A model generated the notes under the pieces. That model saw only the letters and a program-made list of their open reading frames with translations, searched no databases and was not told the DNA's origin. A program made the position numbers and the translations under genes. This document shows positions 37,117 through 46,196 of a DNA stretch of 64,000 nucleotides, piece by piece. This DNA is from an uncultured Azospirillum sp. Lineage in GTDB: Bacteria; Pseudomonadota; Alphaproteobacteria; Azospirillales; Azospirillaceae. The stretch covers positions 1 through 64,000 of the forward strand of contig NZ_CAMLJP010000015.1 in NCBI RefSeq assembly GCF_946480385.1, given 5' to 3'. Position 1 is the first letter of the stretch. Each line of letters opens with the position of its first letter.

Positions 37117-38772
37117 ATGACCCATCTGGCCCCGGTGATCCACCACTCCCATAGCCTGCTGCCGGTCCGGCCGCCGGAAACCGTGTCGATGCGGACGCGG
37201 GACGGTGTGCGGCTGGATGCGGACCTCTACCGGCCCGATGCCGCCGGCACATGGCCGGTGCTTCTCTTGCGTGTCCCCTGCGGCCGGCGCACCGCCCTTA
37301 CCAGCCACTATGCGCATCCGCGCTGGTACGCGGCGCGCGGCTACGTCGTGGTGGTGCAGGATATGCGCGGCTGCGGCACATCCGACGGCCGCTTCCGACC
37401 GTTCGAGGCGGAGCGGGAGGACGGTGCCGATGCCGTCGCCTGGGCGGCCTCCCTGCCGGGATCGTCTGGGTCGGTGGCGATGTATGGCTGCGGTTATGCT
37501 GGAATGGCGCAATGGCTGACGCTGGCCGAAGCGCCCTCGGCCCTGCGCGCGGTGGCGCCGGCCTTCGCCGGCTGGGATGTCTTCTCCGACTGGGCATATG
37601 AGGGCGGGGCCTTCCGGCTGGCCGACGCGATGGGCTGGGCCTTGCGCACCGCGGCCGACGCCGCGCGGCGGGTGGAGGACGGAACCGGCCACCGGCTGCT
37701 GTCGGACGCGGCGCGCAGCCTGCCCATCGACGACGAGATCCCGTCGCGGCCGCAGGCCCTGCGCGACTACGCCCGCTACACCCATTACGACGACTGGCTG
37801 ACCAATCCGGTGCCCGGTCCATCCTGGGCCGCGCTGTCGCCCAAGGCTATGCAGGACGCCATGCCGGCCGACGTGCCGGTCCTGCAGATCGGCGGCTGGT
37901 ACGATCCGCGGTTGGCCGGCATGCTGGACGCCCATGAGCGTTTCGCCGCATTCCAGAGAGCGCCGGTGCGGCTGGTCGTCGGCCCCTGGGACGCCGATGG
38001 ACCCGCCGCCGCGCCGGGGCAGGCGCCGACTCTCGACACACTGCAACTGACATGGTTTGACCGGGTGCTGAAGGGCGAGGGAAGTGACCGTGGCGGTTCT
38101 GTCCGCCTGCATGATGTGGAGACCGGACGCTGGCACGACCTGTCCAACCTGCCGGCGGCCGAAGCCGTCCTGCATCTGACCAGCGACGGCCTTGCCAACC
38201 GTCAGGGTGGGCGGCTGGAGTTGGAAATGCCCGATCTTGAGGCGCTCGACGTGGTGGTGCACGACCCGCGCACGCCGGTGCCGACAGTCGGCGGCCATGC
38301 GGTGCCGGATGCCGCCGGGCGTCTCGACCGCGCCGTCATCGACCGCCGCCCGGACGTCGCGACCTACACCAGCCTGCCGCTGGACGAGCCGCTGATGCTG
38401 GCGGGGCGGGTGGCGCTGGATGTGTGGGTGGAGGCAGACGCGCCATCCTTCGACGTCAGCGCCGTGCTGTCGGTCTTGCGGCCAGACGGTCAGGTGCTGC
38501 CGTTGACTCAGGGCCATGCGCGGGTTGAGCCGGGCGATCCAACCCGCCCGCTGACCATCGCCATGCGGGCGGCCTGCGCCACACTGGCACCAGGATCGGC
38601 GCTGCGGCTCAGTCTCGCCGGGTCCTGTTTCCCGGCCTATCCAGTCAATCCAGGCACCGGGGCGGAGCCGGGCGAGACCCGCCGCGTCGATGCGCTGCCG
38701 ATCACCCTGCTGATCCACAGCGGTCCCGACCGGCCGTCGCGCCTGCGCCTGCCGGCCGGATCGGCCGTTTAG
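37117..38772 (+). CDS. CocE/NonD (S15)-family hydrolase, apparently without catalytic Ser and His
   Basis: A 551-residue alpha/beta-hydrolase-like protein with the CocE architecture: N-terminal fold (RVPCGRRTAL, GYVVVVQDMRGCGTSDGRF), cap, and C-terminal jelly-roll. The nucleophile elbow expected as GxSYxG reads GCGYAG here, so the Ser is Gly; the expected GPWxHG reads GPWDADG, so the His is Ala. The Asp-containing GGWYDPRLAG remains. This looks like a catalytically dead or altered enzyme, not a sequencing artefact because the frame and surrounding sequence are intact. Start ATG 37117; convergent to the Fic gene, and the two frames overlap by 4 bases at the stops. Confidence 0.85.
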   Translation: MTHLAPVIHHSHSLLPVRPPETVSMRTRDGVRLDADLYRPDAAGTWPVLLLRVPCGRRTALTSHYAHPRWYAARGYVVVVQDMRGCGTSDGRFRPFEAEREDGADAVAWAASLPGSSGSVAMYGCGYAGMAQWLTLAEAPSALRAVAPAFAGWDVFSDWAYEGGAFRLADAMGWALRTAADAARRVEDGTGHRLLSDAARSLPIDDEIPSRPQALRDYARYTHYDDWLTNPVPGPSWAALSPKAMQDAMPADVPVLQIGGWYDPRLAGMLDAHERFAAFQRAPVRLVVGPWDADGPAAAPGQAPTLDTLQLTWFDRVLKGEGSDRGGSVRLHDVETGRWHDLSNLPAAEAVLHLTSDGLANRQGGRLELEMPDLEALDVVVHDPRTPVPTVGGHAVPDAAGRLDRAVIDRRPDVATYTSLPLDEPLMLAGRVALDVWVEADAPSFDVSAVLSVLRPDGQVLPLTQGHARVEPGDPTRPLTIAMRAACATLAPGSALRLSLAGSCFPAYPVNPGTGAEPGETRRVDALPITLLIHSGPDRPSRLRLPAGSAV

Positions 38773-39530
38773 GGAGCCTCGTCCCCGTCCGCCTCGTCTT
38801 CGCCTTTGCCCGCCGCTTCCAGGCAGAAGTCCAGGCTCTGGGACAGGAATCGCATCATCAGGTCGCGGAAGGGTGTCTTGTCGCCGACCGACCAGGCCCG
38901 CTCGACGAGGTCCAGATACAGGCCGCGGTCATCGGCCTGGACCACCACCGGCGGGTAGCCGGCGCGGTTGAGGATCAGATTGCACAGCAGCAGCGCCGTC
39001 GCCCGGTTGCCGGCATGGAAGGGGCGGATGGCGCTCAGCCGGTGATGCGCCTCGAAGGCGGTGTCGGGCCCGGCATCGGACTTGCGCATCCAGGTCGACA
39101 GCGCCGACATCGACACGCGCAGCTTTGCCGGGTCGGGCGCCGTTTCGGCCGGATCGTCCTTCGGCGGACCGTCACGGTACTTCCCGGCTTCGTCCTCGAT
39201 CCCGCGATAGAGCACGGCATGGAAGGCGGTGACCGTGCGTTCGGTGACGGCGCCCGATGGATCGAAGGACAGCCGGGCCATCAGTTCCAGCGCCGCGCGG
39301 TGGTTCAGGACGAAGCGCTGTTCCTCCACCCCACGGTGGCGCAGGATGCTGCCGCGCTCCAGGATCGTTTTCACGTCTGCGCGCTTGAGCGGAATCTCCT
39401 CCAGCGCCGCGGCGGCGACGGTCAGATCCAGCTCGAACCGGTCGGCGATGCCGTGCACGACCTCCTGCGGCAGGGGACGCGCGGCGTCCAGCGCCCGTTT
39501 CTTCTCCGCGATCTCGTCGAGCAGGGCCAT
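38769..39530 (-). CDS. Fic-domain protein with degenerate active site
   Basis: A 253-residue protein whose helical layout matches Fic/DOC proteins. The family motif HPFx(D/E)GNGRxxR reads IRPFHAGNRATALL: the catalytic His is Arg, the acidic residue is Ala and GNGR has become GNR. Upstream features (HHRLSAI) and the C-terminal helices fit the fold. It should therefore be unable to AMPylate by the usual mechanism. It starts with ATG 39530, is divergent from the bacteriohemerythrin gene (207 bp apart), and ends over the stop of the CocE-like gene. Function unknown; a regulatory or binding role is possible. Confidence 0.82.
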   Translation of the reverse strand: MALLDEIAEKKRALDAARPLPQEVVHGIADRFELDLTVAAAALEEIPLKRADVKTILERGSILRHRGVEEQRFVLNHRAALELMARLSFDPSGAVTERTVTAFHAVLYRGIEDEAGKYRDGPPKDDPAETAPDPAKLRVSMSALSTWMRKSDAGPDTAFEAHHRLSAIRPFHAGNRATALLLCNLILNRAGYPPVVVQADDRGLYLDLVERAWSVGDKTPFRDLMMRFLSQSLDFCLEAAGKGEDEADGDEAP

Positions 39531-39737
39531 CGGTCACTCTGTCGCTTTAGCAGGGGAGGGCTTGGCGCGATGCGCGTCTTGCCGCGCCCCCTGCGGGGAT
39601 TTGCCGCTTGGACGGGCACGGTTGCCGGTTTTAGGATCCCTGTCAAGATGTCCACAACCCAGCCATGGCCGGCCGCAACCGCCTCAGTCCGCGGAATGCG
39701 CCTGCGATCGCGGGTCGCGAGGGGGGAGATCGTTGCG

Positions 39738-40142
39738 ATGAGCTACGTCGTTTGGGACAAATCCATGAGCGTCGGCGTGCCCGTGCTCGACGACGAGCAC
39801 CGGCGCCTTCTCGACCTGTTCAACGGTTTGCTGGAAAGCGGCATCACCCCAGCCAACCGGGAGGAGTTGTCCAGTCTGCTCGCCAGCCTCCGCGACTACG
39901 TCGCCGTCCATTTCGCGCGGGAGGAGGCGATGATGGAACGCTGCGGCTATCCCGAGCTGGACGGCCACCTCGCCGCCCACCGCTATTTCGCCGACGAGGT
40001 GGAAAAGCTGGCCCGCGACTTCGACGGCGACAACCCCACCATGCTGCGCATGGACCTGATCCTGCTGCTGAAGGACTGGTTCGTGGAGCATATCCAGCAG
40101 ACCGACAGCCTGTACAAGCCCTATGTGGCGGAGAAGGTGTAG
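39738..40142 (+). CDS. Bacteriohemerythrin
   Basis: Di-iron O2-binding protein of 134 residues. All seven ligands are seen: H21, H58, E62, H77, H81, H118 and D123 (DDEHRRL, HFAREEAMMERCG, DGHLAAHRYF, EHIQQTDSLYKPY). Such proteins store or deliver O2 or serve as sensors; microaerophilic bacteria often carry them. ATG 39738 has a GGGGAG ribosome binding site. The MITE at 40169 begins 27 bp after the stop. Confidence 0.95.
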   Translation: MSYVVWDKSMSVGVPVLDDEHRRLLDLFNGLLESGITPANREELSSLLASLRDYVAVHFAREEAMMERCGYPELDGHLAAHRYFADEVEKLARDFDGDNPTMLRMDLILLLKDWFVEHIQQTDSLYKPYVAEKV

Positions 40143-40168
40143 GGTCGAGTTGCTGAGCCCTCTCCTAG

Positions 40169-40287
40169 CAGGCTGCGGAAAAAGTCGGGCAAAGGAGGTA
40201 GGGGGCCTTTATGTTGTGGCCGACCCACAAAGGCGAACACCGCATATTGTAGCTCTTGGCCTCCAACGAGACTTTTTCCGCACACTG
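40169..40287. mobile_element. MITE, 119 bp, with 18-bp TIRs and CTAG target duplication
   Basis: Left terminal repeat CAGGCTGCGGAAAAAGTC (40169-40186) and right terminal repeat GACTTTTTCCGCACACTG (40270-40287) are inverted and match at 16 of 18 positions. CTAG flanks both sides (40165-40168 and 40288-40291), consistent with a 4-bp target duplication. The interior has no open gene. It is a non-autonomous element that needs a transposase in trans; I see none in the window. Confidence 0.85.
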
Positions 40288-40298
40288 CTAGGCCTCTC

Positions 40299-40317
40299 GG
40301 CGGATCTCCGATCCGCC
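40299..40317. terminator. Hairpin between convergent genes
   Basis: GGCGGATC-TCC-GATCCGCC, an 8-bp perfect stem. It sits between convergent hemerythrin and TPR genes and probably serves as a transcription end, though no T-run follows. Confidence 0.5.
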
Positions 40318-40328
40318 TGACGCCGTCA

Positions 40329-40347
40329 GCACAAACGAAGTTTGTGC
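40329..40347. terminator. Second hairpin between convergent genes
   Basis: GCACAAAC-GAA-GTTTGTGC, an 8-bp perfect stem adjacent to the previous hairpin, flanked by GCCTCTC/GAGAGGC arms (40292-40298 and 40348-40355) that could close a larger fold enclosing both hairpins. Confidence 0.5.
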
Positions 40348-40369
40348 GAGAGGCGGGAGAGGGCTTCGC

Positions 40370-42088
40370 TCACTGCTTCGCTGCGGCCTTCTGCTCCGGC
40401 AGGCCCTTGTCCAGCTTGGTCTGGATGGCGGCCTTGTCGGTGTCGTCGTCGGCACTGCGCAGCGCGCGCATCCACTGGAAACGGGCCTCGTTGCGTCGGC
40501 CGGCGCGCCAATAGGCGTCGCCGAGATGGTCGTTGATGGTCGGATCGACCGGCTTCAACTCCACCGCGCGCTCCAGCTTGGCGACGGCCGCCTCATAGTC
40601 GCCCAGCCGGTAGAGCGCCCAGCCCAGGCTGTCGACGATGTAGCCGTCACGCGGGCGCAGTTCCACCGCCCGCTCCACCATCGCCCTGGCCTTGCCCAGA
40701 TGCTCGCCGCGGTCGATCCAGCTGTAGCCGAGGAAGTTGAGCAGCGACGGCTCGTCCGGCCGCAGCTTCAGCGCCGCCTGCAGGTCGGCCTCCGCCTGCG
40801 GCCACTGCTTGGTCTTCTCGTAGCACATGGCGCGGGCGTACAGCAGCGGCCAATGCCGTTCCTGCGGCGTGCCGATCCGCTCCAGCGCGGTGGTGTAGGC
40901 GGGGATCGCTTCGGCATAGCGCTTGGCGTAGCGATAGATGTCGCCCAGTCGGGTGATCGCATCGGTGCGTTCCGGACGTTCGGCGGCAAGGTCCTTGAGG
41001 ATCGCGATGGCCTCGTCGTTGCGATCCATGCGGGCGAGGCTGTCGGCCTCGCGCATGCGGGCGGTCCAGCCCAGCAGCGGATCCTTCTCCAGCCTCTTGT
41101 AGGCAGCCAGCGCCTCCTCGTGATGGTCGCGCGACGCGGTGATGTCGCCGATCAGCAGATGCGCCAGCCCCAGATCGTCGCGCAGGTGCAGCGCGATGCG
41201 GCCGAACAGCAGCGCCGGCTCGTCGGCATTCTCATGATGCAGCGCACTGCCCAGGTCGAACAGCGCCTCGGCAAGGCCGGAACGGGCATCGGGGACCGGG
41301 CGGGTGTCGGACGGCGCGTTCGCCATGGCGGCCAGCGCCGGCTCCACCAGCAGCCCGTCGGGGTTGCTGCCCTGGAAGGCCTCGTAGAGCTTGCGCGCCT
41401 CGTCCTTGCGGCCGGTGCGGTTCATGAAGCTGCCGACGATCTGCACCACGCGCAGCGGCGCGTCGGTCTCCGTCACCTTGGCGTAGCGGGCCGCCGCCTC
41501 GTCGTTGCGGCCGGCGAGGTCGAGGATCAGCCCGGCATGCAGGTTGTAGAGCGCCTCGAAGCCCTGGACGCCGGACAGCGGTTGCAACGCCGTCAGCGCC
41601 TCGTCCGTCTTGCCGCGGGCCGTGGCCAGCCAGGCGCGGGTCAGCGGTGTCAGGAAACGGCCGAGTCCGTCCGTCGGCAGGCGGGCGGCATAGCCATCGG
41701 CCTCGTCCAGCTTGCCCTTGGCCAGCGCGTCGGCGGCCAGCAGGGTCAGCGCCATTTGCGGCTCGCCCTTTTCGTCGAGCAGACGGCCGGCGTAGCCGAC
41801 TGCCGTATCGATCCGCCCCTCGCCCAGCCGCAGCAGGAAGGTGCGGCGCAGCAGGGCGGGATCGTCGGGATCGGCGGCCAGAGCATGCGCGGTGAAGCGC
41901 GCCGCCGCAGTCCAATCATCCTGGTGCTGGGCGTAGCGGCCGGCCAGATAGCTGCCGGTGGCGGAACCATTGGCATCATCCGCGGCGGGACCCGCCGCCG
42001 GCCCGGCGGCAAGGGCGGGCGCCAAGGCGGTCCCGGCCATCAGGACGGCCAGGGAGATCGGCAGCAACCGGCGTCGGAAACTCGTCAT
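40370..42088 (-). CDS. Periplasmic tetratricopeptide repeat protein
   Basis: A 572-residue secreted TPR protein. A signal peptide (LLPISLAVLMAGTALAPALA) precedes many TPR units; clear ones lie near residues 45-110, 300-400 and 430-545 (KRYAEAIPAYTTALERIG, AEADLQAALKLRPDEPSLLN, DYEAAVAKLERAVELKP). ATG 42088 follows GAGGTGA, and the upstream in-frame extension is dismissed. It is likely an envelope scaffold or assembly protein. Convergent with bacteriohemerythrin across the MITE and two hairpins; 92 bp downstream of the phosphotransferase gene on the same strand. Confidence 0.9.
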   Translation of the reverse strand: MTSFRRRLLPISLAVLMAGTALAPALAAGPAAGPAADDANGSATGSYLAGRYAQHQDDWTAAARFTAHALAADPDDPALLRRTFLLRLGEGRIDTAVGYAGRLLDEKGEPQMALTLLAADALAKGKLDEADGYAARLPTDGLGRFLTPLTRAWLATARGKTDEALTALQPLSGVQGFEALYNLHAGLILDLAGRNDEAAARYAKVTETDAPLRVVQIVGSFMNRTGRKDEARKLYEAFQGSNPDGLLVEPALAAMANAPSDTRPVPDARSGLAEALFDLGSALHHENADEPALLFGRIALHLRDDLGLAHLLIGDITASRDHHEEALAAYKRLEKDPLLGWTARMREADSLARMDRNDEAIAILKDLAAERPERTDAITRLGDIYRYAKRYAEAIPAYTTALERIGTPQERHWPLLYARAMCYEKTKQWPQAEADLQAALKLRPDEPSLLNFLGYSWIDRGEHLGKARAMVERAVELRPRDGYIVDSLGWALYRLGDYEAAVAKLERAVELKPVDPTINDHLGDAYWRAGRRNEARFQWMRALRSADDDTDKAAIQTKLDKGLPEQKAAAKQ

Positions 42089-42180
42089 GCTCTCGTCACC
42101 TCGTTTTCCGAGTCGGTATCCCATCATTTTCGGCAGGGCGCGGGCAAGAGACTTTCGCGTGCGCCCCGTTTTCACACCCG

Positions 42181-43212
42181 CTAACGCCACTCCCGCCGCA
42201 CCTGTTCGATCCGCTCCGGGCGCAGGATGTCGGTGGCGTGCGCGTCCATATGGGTGCGCAACGCCTCCGGCATCCCGGGTGAGAGGGTGGCGCCCTCCAC
42301 CGACCAGCGGGCCATCCAGGACAGGGTGCGCAGCCATGTCAGCCGGCGCAGCTGCTTCAGCCAGGGCCGCACCTCGTCAGCGAGGTCGCCCGGAACCGCG
42401 ATGGCCCAGGCTTCGATGAAGGCATCGACGTCGGCCGGATTCAATTCCGCATTCACCTCCGGATCCCATTTGGTCGAGGTGTAGAGGCTGGCATGGGCGA
42501 GATCGCTGGCCGGGTGGCCGTATTGCAGCTTTTCCAAATCGGTGAACCACGCCTTCCCGTGAGCGTCGATCAGAAAATTGCCGGGATGCACGTCCACCCC
42601 CACCGCGGTCAGCGGCATCGGGGTCTCTTGGGGCGGGGCGAGGTCGTCGGCTCGGGCGGCGGCAAGTTCCTCCGCGATCAGCGCGCGCGCCTCGGTCGAC
42701 AGGTCGGCGCGGTCGAACCAGTCCGCCTGCCGTTCGACCTGGGCCAGCAATGCGGCGACCGGGTCCGGTGGTGCGGGAAGCGGCTCGTAGAAATCCGGTG
42801 GCGCCATGCGGTGCAGGGCGGCGAGTGCGCGGGCGATGGCCGGCATGTCGCCGGGTAGGGTGGGGGTGCGCCCCTCCACCTCGCCCACCACCAGGGCGCC
42901 GAGCGGCAACCCGTCTCCCGGCGGGAGCAGGCCGGCGAAGCGCGGGGTGTGGCCCGACATTTCCGCCCGCTGAAAGGCGGCGGCCTGCCGCTCCAGCGCC
43001 GTCCAGGCGTCGAGGCCAAGCTGGCTCCAGCGCGGGATGCGGGCGACCAGCCGCCAGCCGCGCAGCCGCACATGGTCGTGGGCGACGCCCTTCAGCGGCA
43101 TCGGCTCCAGCGCGTCGGCGGGTAGGTCGGCAAGGCGCGGAAGCCGGGTCAGCGCGACGTGCAGGGCCGCGATCGAGAATCCAGCCGGCCCGCTCACTCC
43201 AACTCCGCTCAC
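42181..43212 (-). CDS. Aminoglycoside phosphotransferase-like kinase
   Basis: A 343-residue protein-kinase-like phosphotransferase. The catalytic loop is [10 protein letters not shown] (Asp plus Asn) and the metal-binding motif is [11 protein letters not shown]-lobe ALVVGEVEG fits the hinge. The GTG start overlaps the moaB stop (GTGA). The substrate is unknown; coupling to a molybdenum cofactor gene is not explained by known pathways and may only reflect compact packing. Confidence 0.82.
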   Translation of the reverse strand: MSGVGVSGPAGFSIAALHVALTRLPRLADLPADALEPMPLKGVAHDHVRLRGWRLVARIPRWSQLGLDAWTALERQAAAFQRAEMSGHTPRFAGLLPPGDGLPLGALVVGEVEGRTPTLPGDMPAIARALAALHRMAPPDFYEPLPAPPDPVAALLAQVERQADWFDRADLSTEARALIAEELAAARADDLAPPQETPMPLTAVGVDVHPGNFLIDAHGKAWFTDLEKLQYGHPASDLAHASLYTSTKWDPEVNAELNPADVDAFIEAWAIAVPGDLADEVRPWLKQLRRLTWLRTLSWMARWSVEGATLSPGMPEALRTHMDAHATDILRPERIEQVRREWR

Positions 43213-43745
43213 GCCATATGCTCGCGCAGGCGGGGCATCAGTTCCACCAGGTTGCAGGGGCGGTGGCGGTTGTCGAGCTGCCAGACCAGGATGTCGTCCC
43301 AGGCATCGCGGCAGGCGCTGGGCGAGCCGGGCAGGGCGAAGATGTAGGTGCCGTTGGCGACGCCGCCGGTCGCCCGGCTCTGGATGGTGGAGGTTCCGAC
43401 CTTGGCATAGCTGAGATAGCGGAACAGCTCGCCGAAGCCGGGGATCGCCTTTTCATAGAGCGCCTCGACCGCTTCCGGCGTCACGTCGCGGCCGGTGACG
43501 CCGGTGCCGCCGGTGGTCAGCACCACATCGATCTGCGGATCGGCGATATAGGCCTGGACCTGGGCGCGGATCGCCGCGATGTCGTCTTTGACGATGGTCC
43601 GGGCGGCCACCTTGTGGCCGGCTCCGGCGATCCGCTCCGCCAGCGCGTCGCCGGAGCGGTCGTCGGCGGCGGTACGGGTGTCGGACACCGTCACCACGGC
43701 GATGTTCACGGGAAGGAAGGGGCGGCTCTCGTCGATCTTCGGCAT
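43209..43745 (-). CDS. moaB: Molybdenum cofactor biosynthesis protein B
   Basis: Molybdopterin adenylyltransferase-type protein of 178 residues (MoaB/MogA fold). Motifs [42 protein letters not shown] and an N-terminal [17 protein letters not shown] are canonical. It activates molybdopterin for metal insertion in MoCo synthesis. ATG 43745. A strong hairpin at 43766-43783 separates it from the transglycosylase gene upstream. Confidence 0.95.
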   Translation of the reverse strand: MPKIDESRPFLPVNIAVVTVSDTRTAADDRSGDALAERIAGAGHKVAARTIVKDDIAAIRAQVQAYIADPQIDVVLTTGGTGVTGRDVTPEAVEALYEKAIPGFGELFRYLSYAKVGTSTIQSRATGGVANGTYIFALPGSPSACRDAWDDILVWQLDNRHRPCNLVELMPRLREHMA

Positions 43746-43765
43746 GGCGGCAGGCGTGTCCTCAT

Positions 43766-43783
43766 GTCGGGCCGGAGCCCGAC
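43766..43783. terminator. GC hairpin between slt and moaB
   Basis: GTCGGGC-CGGA-GCCCGAC, a 7-bp perfect stem located between the transglycosylase stop and the moaB start (both minus strand). No T-run is present, so it may be a weak terminator or an mRNA processing site. Confidence 0.5.
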
Positions 43784-43799
43784 AAGGGGGCGCCGGCGG

Positions 43800-45980
43800 T
43801 CAGGGTGTCGGGCTGGCCTCTCCCCGCTCCGCCACCGTTTCCACCGCGACGGGGGGCGCCGACTTGACCGCGGGCAGCGGATCCGGACGGGTCGCGACCT
43901 CGGTCGGGCGGGCCTCCACCGCGGTGTAGGTCGGCCATTTCCCATCGGCGACGGCGGTGAGCGACGCGGTCTCCTGGCCCAGCCGCAGCCGGTAGATCCA
44001 GAAGTTCGCCATCACCTTCTCCACATAGTCGCGTGTCTCGCCGAAGGAAAGGCTTTCGATGAACAGCAGCGGGTCGGTGATGTCACTCAGGTCGCGCCGC
44101 CAGCGCGCCAGATTGCCCGGCCCGGCATTGTAGGCGGCGGCGGCCAGGAACAGGTTGCCGTCGATATCCGGCATGCCCAGCAGTTCCGACAGGTAGCGCT
44201 GACCCAGTTCCATGTTGCGGGACGGGTCGAACAGGGCGTCGCGGCTGGCGTCGTCGCTGCCGATGTCGGCATTGCGTTCGCGCACATGTTGGGCCGTGCT
44301 GGGCAGGATCTGCATCAGCCCGGTCGCCCCGGCGGAACTGACCAGCCGCGGGTCGAAGCGCGATTCCTGGCGCATCACCGCGAAGACCAGCGCGCGGTCC
44401 AGCGCGAAGCCATCGCGCGGCTTCCAGTGCGGCAGCGGGTAGAGCGCCGCGGCATAGGGTGCGCCGTCCGGCCCCGCCACCGCATTGCCCAGCCGCAGCG
44501 ACAGCGAGGCGACGCCGGCGCGGTCGGTCAGCGCCACCATCGCCTGTTCGACCAGCTGGTCGCCCTGCGGATCGATGCGTTGCAGCTCCATTCCCGCCAG
44601 TTCGCGCTGACCGGCCTGGAGCAGGGCGATGGCACGGGCACCGGCCGGCTTGGCCGCCATCGCCGCCAGCTGGCGTCCGGTCAGTTCCGGCGCCTGCCAG
44701 TGCACCTTTTCCAGCCCGTCCAGGGTGCGCAACGCGATCAGGCCATAGAAGGTGTGCGGATAGCGGGCGGCTGCGGCCAGATGCTCCGCCGCCTCCTTCT
44801 CCTTGCCGGGCTTGCGGGCCAGCGCCCGGGCCGCCCAATAGTCGGCAGCCGCCGCCTTCCAGGGGGAGCGCGGGCCGGCCGCCGCCATGCCTTCGAAATG
44901 GCGGGCGGCCCGGTCGGTCTGCTTCAGCCGCCAGGCGGCGAGCCCGGCGATCCAATGCGCTTCCGGCAGCATGTCGCCGGACCGCGCGGCGCTGGCCGAG
45001 GCGAGAGTCAGCGCCTGCGCCGTCTCGCCGGAATAGAAGAGGGATGCGGCGATGCGGGCGCGGGCGGCGTCATACTGCACGGTGTCGAGCTTGCCGCCGA
45101 AATCATCCTGGCCCAGCAGGCTGAGGGCGGTGGCGGTGCGGCCGGAGCGCAGCAGTTCCTCCACCCGGGCCACCGCCGCGCGGTCGCTGCGGGCACGGGA
45201 CACGGTGCGGCTGCGCGGCGCGACGGTGACGCTGTCATCATCATCGTCCTCGTTGCTGGCGACGGTGCGCAGACCGCCCAGCCGCTCCAGCGATCCGACG
45301 AGGCGCACGCGCTCCTCGCCCCGCGGCGGCTTCGGCGCCCGCTGGCCGGCGGGCTGGCGCTTCTGGGCCAGGCTGTGGATCCGCTCCGCTCCGGCGAGAT
45401 CGCCGTAATCCTGCATCCAGCGGGCGAGTTCCTCGTAGCTGGCCTTGCGGTCGGGATGGAGATAGCGCTGGCGCAGGACGTAGCCGACCAGACGGCGGTC
45501 CTTCAGCTTCGCCATCTCGGCATCGGCGGCGTCCCAGTCCGCCCGCTCCTGCGCCGCAAAGATGCGGCGGTAACGGGCGGCATCTTCCTCGTCCAGCTGG
45601 ACGGCACGGGCATCGTCGTCGGTCGCGAGCAGAAGCGGGACGCCGACAGGGCCGGGCGCCTCGTCCACCGCAGGGACTGCCGGGGGGCCACCATCGGCGG
45701 ACTCGGGGGCTGCGATTTCAGGGAGCCCCGCGGACGGATCGCCAAGCGATTCGCCGAAAACGGGGCTGTCGGGGTCAGGCACGGAATCCCCGCCGGGCGG
45801 GACGACGGCGTGACCGTCCGGCGCGTGGATGATGAGGGCGGCGCAAGCGGGCCGGAACCCGACCGCACCGTCGGGTCCCAGGGTGTAAGCCACCGTGAGA
45901 CCCAGCACCCCCAGAAGGTTCCGCCGCAGCGGGGCCGCGCTCGCGACCCGGTATGCTGCACTGCAAAATATCCGGAGCAT
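43800..45980 (-). CDS. slt: Soluble lytic murein transglycosylase (Slt70-like)
   Basis: Periplasmic glycan-strand cleaving enzyme of 726 residues. An N-terminal hydrophobic export segment (LRRNLLGVLGLTVAYTLG) precedes a Pro-rich linker and a long helical U-shaped domain (GRTATALSLLGQDDFGG and repeats). The C-terminal SLT domain has the catalytic Glu in FAVMRQESRFDPRLVS and the following SAGATGLMQILPSTA plus NLFLAAAAYNAGPGN. Start at ATG 45980, with CCGGAG upstream; the frame is open 13 codons further. Confidence 0.93.
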   Translation of the reverse strand: MLRIFCSAAYRVASAAPLRRNLLGVLGLTVAYTLGPDGAVGFRPACAALIIHAPDGHAVVPPGGDSVPDPDSPVFGESLGDPSAGLPEIAAPESADGGPPAVPAVDEAPGPVGVPLLLATDDDARAVQLDEEDAARYRRIFAAQERADWDAADAEMAKLKDRRLVGYVLRQRYLHPDRKASYEELARWMQDYGDLAGAERIHSLAQKRQPAGQRAPKPPRGEERVRLVGSLERLGGLRTVASNEDDDDDSVTVAPRSRTVSRARSDRAAVARVEELLRSGRTATALSLLGQDDFGGKLDTVQYDAARARIAASLFYSGETAQALTLASASAARSGDMLPEAHWIAGLAAWRLKQTDRAARHFEGMAAAGPRSPWKAAAADYWAARALARKPGKEKEAAEHLAAAARYPHTFYGLIALRTLDGLEKVHWQAPELTGRQLAAMAAKPAGARAIALLQAGQRELAGMELQRIDPQGDQLVEQAMVALTDRAGVASLSLRLGNAVAGPDGAPYAAALYPLPHWKPRDGFALDRALVFAVMRQESRFDPRLVSSAGATGLMQILPSTAQHVRERNADIGSDDASRDALFDPSRNMELGQRYLSELLGMPDIDGNLFLAAAAYNAGPGNLARWRRDLSDITDPLLFIESLSFGETRDYVEKVMANFWIYRLRLGQETASLTAVADGKWPTYTAVEARPTEVATRPDPLPAVKSAPPVAVETVAERGEASPTP

Positions 45981-46196
45981 GGCTCCGGGATACCCCACGA
46001 CCGCGCGAACCGCAAGCAACGGATTCGCACGGAATGTTTCATGGCTGGTATTCAGCAGATGTTACAACGGCTTAACAGGACTGGAAAAAAGGCTCTAGCC
46101 CATTGGGAAGGTGCCTTTCGGCATGGAGCGATGGCATTTGTGCTGTGCGCCGACCGCAGTCATACGAACGATTTAGGCGGTGCTGTGACATTGCTT
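45981..46196. other. Intergenic stretch between slt and the uracil-DNA glycosylase gene
   Basis: No convincing gene was seen in these 216 bp. It holds the slt promoter/leader; a short plus-strand frame (MAGIQQMLQ...) is present but lacks a strong ribosome binding site or homology. Confidence 0.5.

Noticed and set aside
46038..46196. Possible small gene beginning MAGIQQMLQ
   Set aside because: No ribosome binding site and no recognisable features; it runs into the complement of the glycosylase gene.
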